Of a stretch of DNA of 6,058 bases, positions 5,786-6,058 are shown piece by piece. Source of the stretch: Pseudomonadota bacterium (GTDB lineage: Bacteria; Pseudomonadota; Alphaproteobacteria; Rhizobiales; Segnochrobactraceae); contig JAEZMP010000045.1 of the NCBI GenBank assembly GCA_023442215.1, positions 1 through 6,058 on the forward strand. The letters run 5' to 3'. Position 1 is the first letter of the stretch. Each line of letters starts with the position of its first letter. The translations under genes and the position numbers were made by a program. The notes beneath the pieces are model-generated. The model searched no databases. It saw only the letters and a program-made list of their open reading frames with translations, and was not told the DNA's origin.

Positions 5786-6058
5786 ATGAAGAAGCGGATG
5801 ATCCTCATGCTGGCCGTCGTCGCCCTGATCTTCGGGGCGCTTTACGGGTTCCAGACCTTCAAGGCGACCATGATCAAGCAGGCGCTCGCGTCGCTGCGTG
5901 ACCCGCCGCAGACCGTCGCCACCGCGGTGGCCGCGCTGACGCCCTGGCAGTCCAGCATCAAGGCGGTCGGCAGCGTTCGCGCCGAGGCCGGCGCCGACCT
6001 CGCGCTCGAAAGCTCGGGCACCGTCGCCGCGATCAATTTCAAGTCCGGCGACGAGGTC
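5786..6058 (+). CDS. RND efflux periplasmic adaptor (membrane fusion protein), 5' part
   Basis: The frame is open from the ATG at 5786 to the right edge, giving 91 residues. After MKKR comes a hydrophobic segment, about residues 5-22 (ILMLAVVALIFGALYGF), that acts as signal peptide or inner-membrane anchor. The following IKQALASLRDPPQTVATAVAALTPWQSSIKAVGSVRAEAGADLALESSGTV matches the MexH/AcrA-type adaptor N-terminus, leading into the biotinyl-lipoyl-like domain with INFKSGDEV. This protein links the inner-membrane RND pump to the outer-membrane channel. The start is well supported by AAGGAG 9 bases upstream. The hairpin and remaining barrel domains lie beyond the window, where the pump gene is expected next. 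The 123-base gap before it is longer than usual within such operons, but no promoter stands out there. Confidence 0.92.
   Translation, partial: MKKRMILMLAVVALIFGALYGFQTFKATMIKQALASLRDPPQTVATAVAALTPWQSSIKAVGSVRAEAGADLALESSGTVAAINFKSGDEV

Noticed and set aside
4357..5901. A second long plus-strand frame overlapping the outer-membrane factor and the adaptor start.
   Set aside because: The translation is low-complexity Arg/Gly/Ala with no family features; it is a frame shadow of the real genes in GC-rich DNA.

Overview
The window is about 6 kb of GC-rich, densely coding chromosomal-type DNA. Codon use is strongly biased to G/C at third positions, which also produces long antisense shadow ORFs. 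GC content, gene style and protein families (NodT-type outer-membrane lipoprotein, CYTH phosphatase, LysR/TetR control) suggest a Gram-negative proteobacterium, most likely an alphaproteobacterium. That assignment is an inference; nothing in the window fixes the genus. I see no rRNA, tRNA, CRISPR array, insertion sequence, integrase or phage gene.

Layout, left to right. (1) Positions 1-119, minus strand: the first 39 codons of an aldo/keto reductase that runs off the left edge. (2) 276-764, minus: a single-domain CYTH protein, probably a triphosphatase. (3) A perfect 12-bp hairpin at 839-867 separates it from the next unit. (4) 879-2268, minus: a two-gene unit, a zinc-independent quinone-oxidoreductase-like MDR enzyme followed by a small ABM-family (YgiN-like) monooxygenase. 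(5) 2358-3302, plus: a LysR-type regulator divergent from that pair, across an 89-bp control region. (6) 3303-3368 is a short convergent gap in which I see no clear terminator. (7) 3369-4007, minus: a TetR/AcrR-type repressor. (8) 4115-5662 and 5786-6058, plus: an RND efflux operon that begins with the outer-membrane factor and continues into the periplasmic adaptor, which is cut by the right edge; the inner-membrane RND pump is expected just beyond.

How the genes work together. There are two regulator-plus-effector modules. In the first, LysR probably controls the oxidoreductase/monooxygenase pair, which looks suited to quinone or reactive-carbonyl handling. In the second, TetR probably represses itself and the efflux operon through two near-palindromic operators in the 107-bp divergent gap. 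One operator lies inside the likely tetR promoter and the other at the likely efflux transcription start. A plausible but untested theme is resistance to quinone-like or aromatic toxicants, by redox conversion on one side and export on the other. No dramatic new system is evident. The most checkable points are the duplicated operator, the quinone cassette, the perfect hairpin and the possibly leaderless regulator mRNAs.
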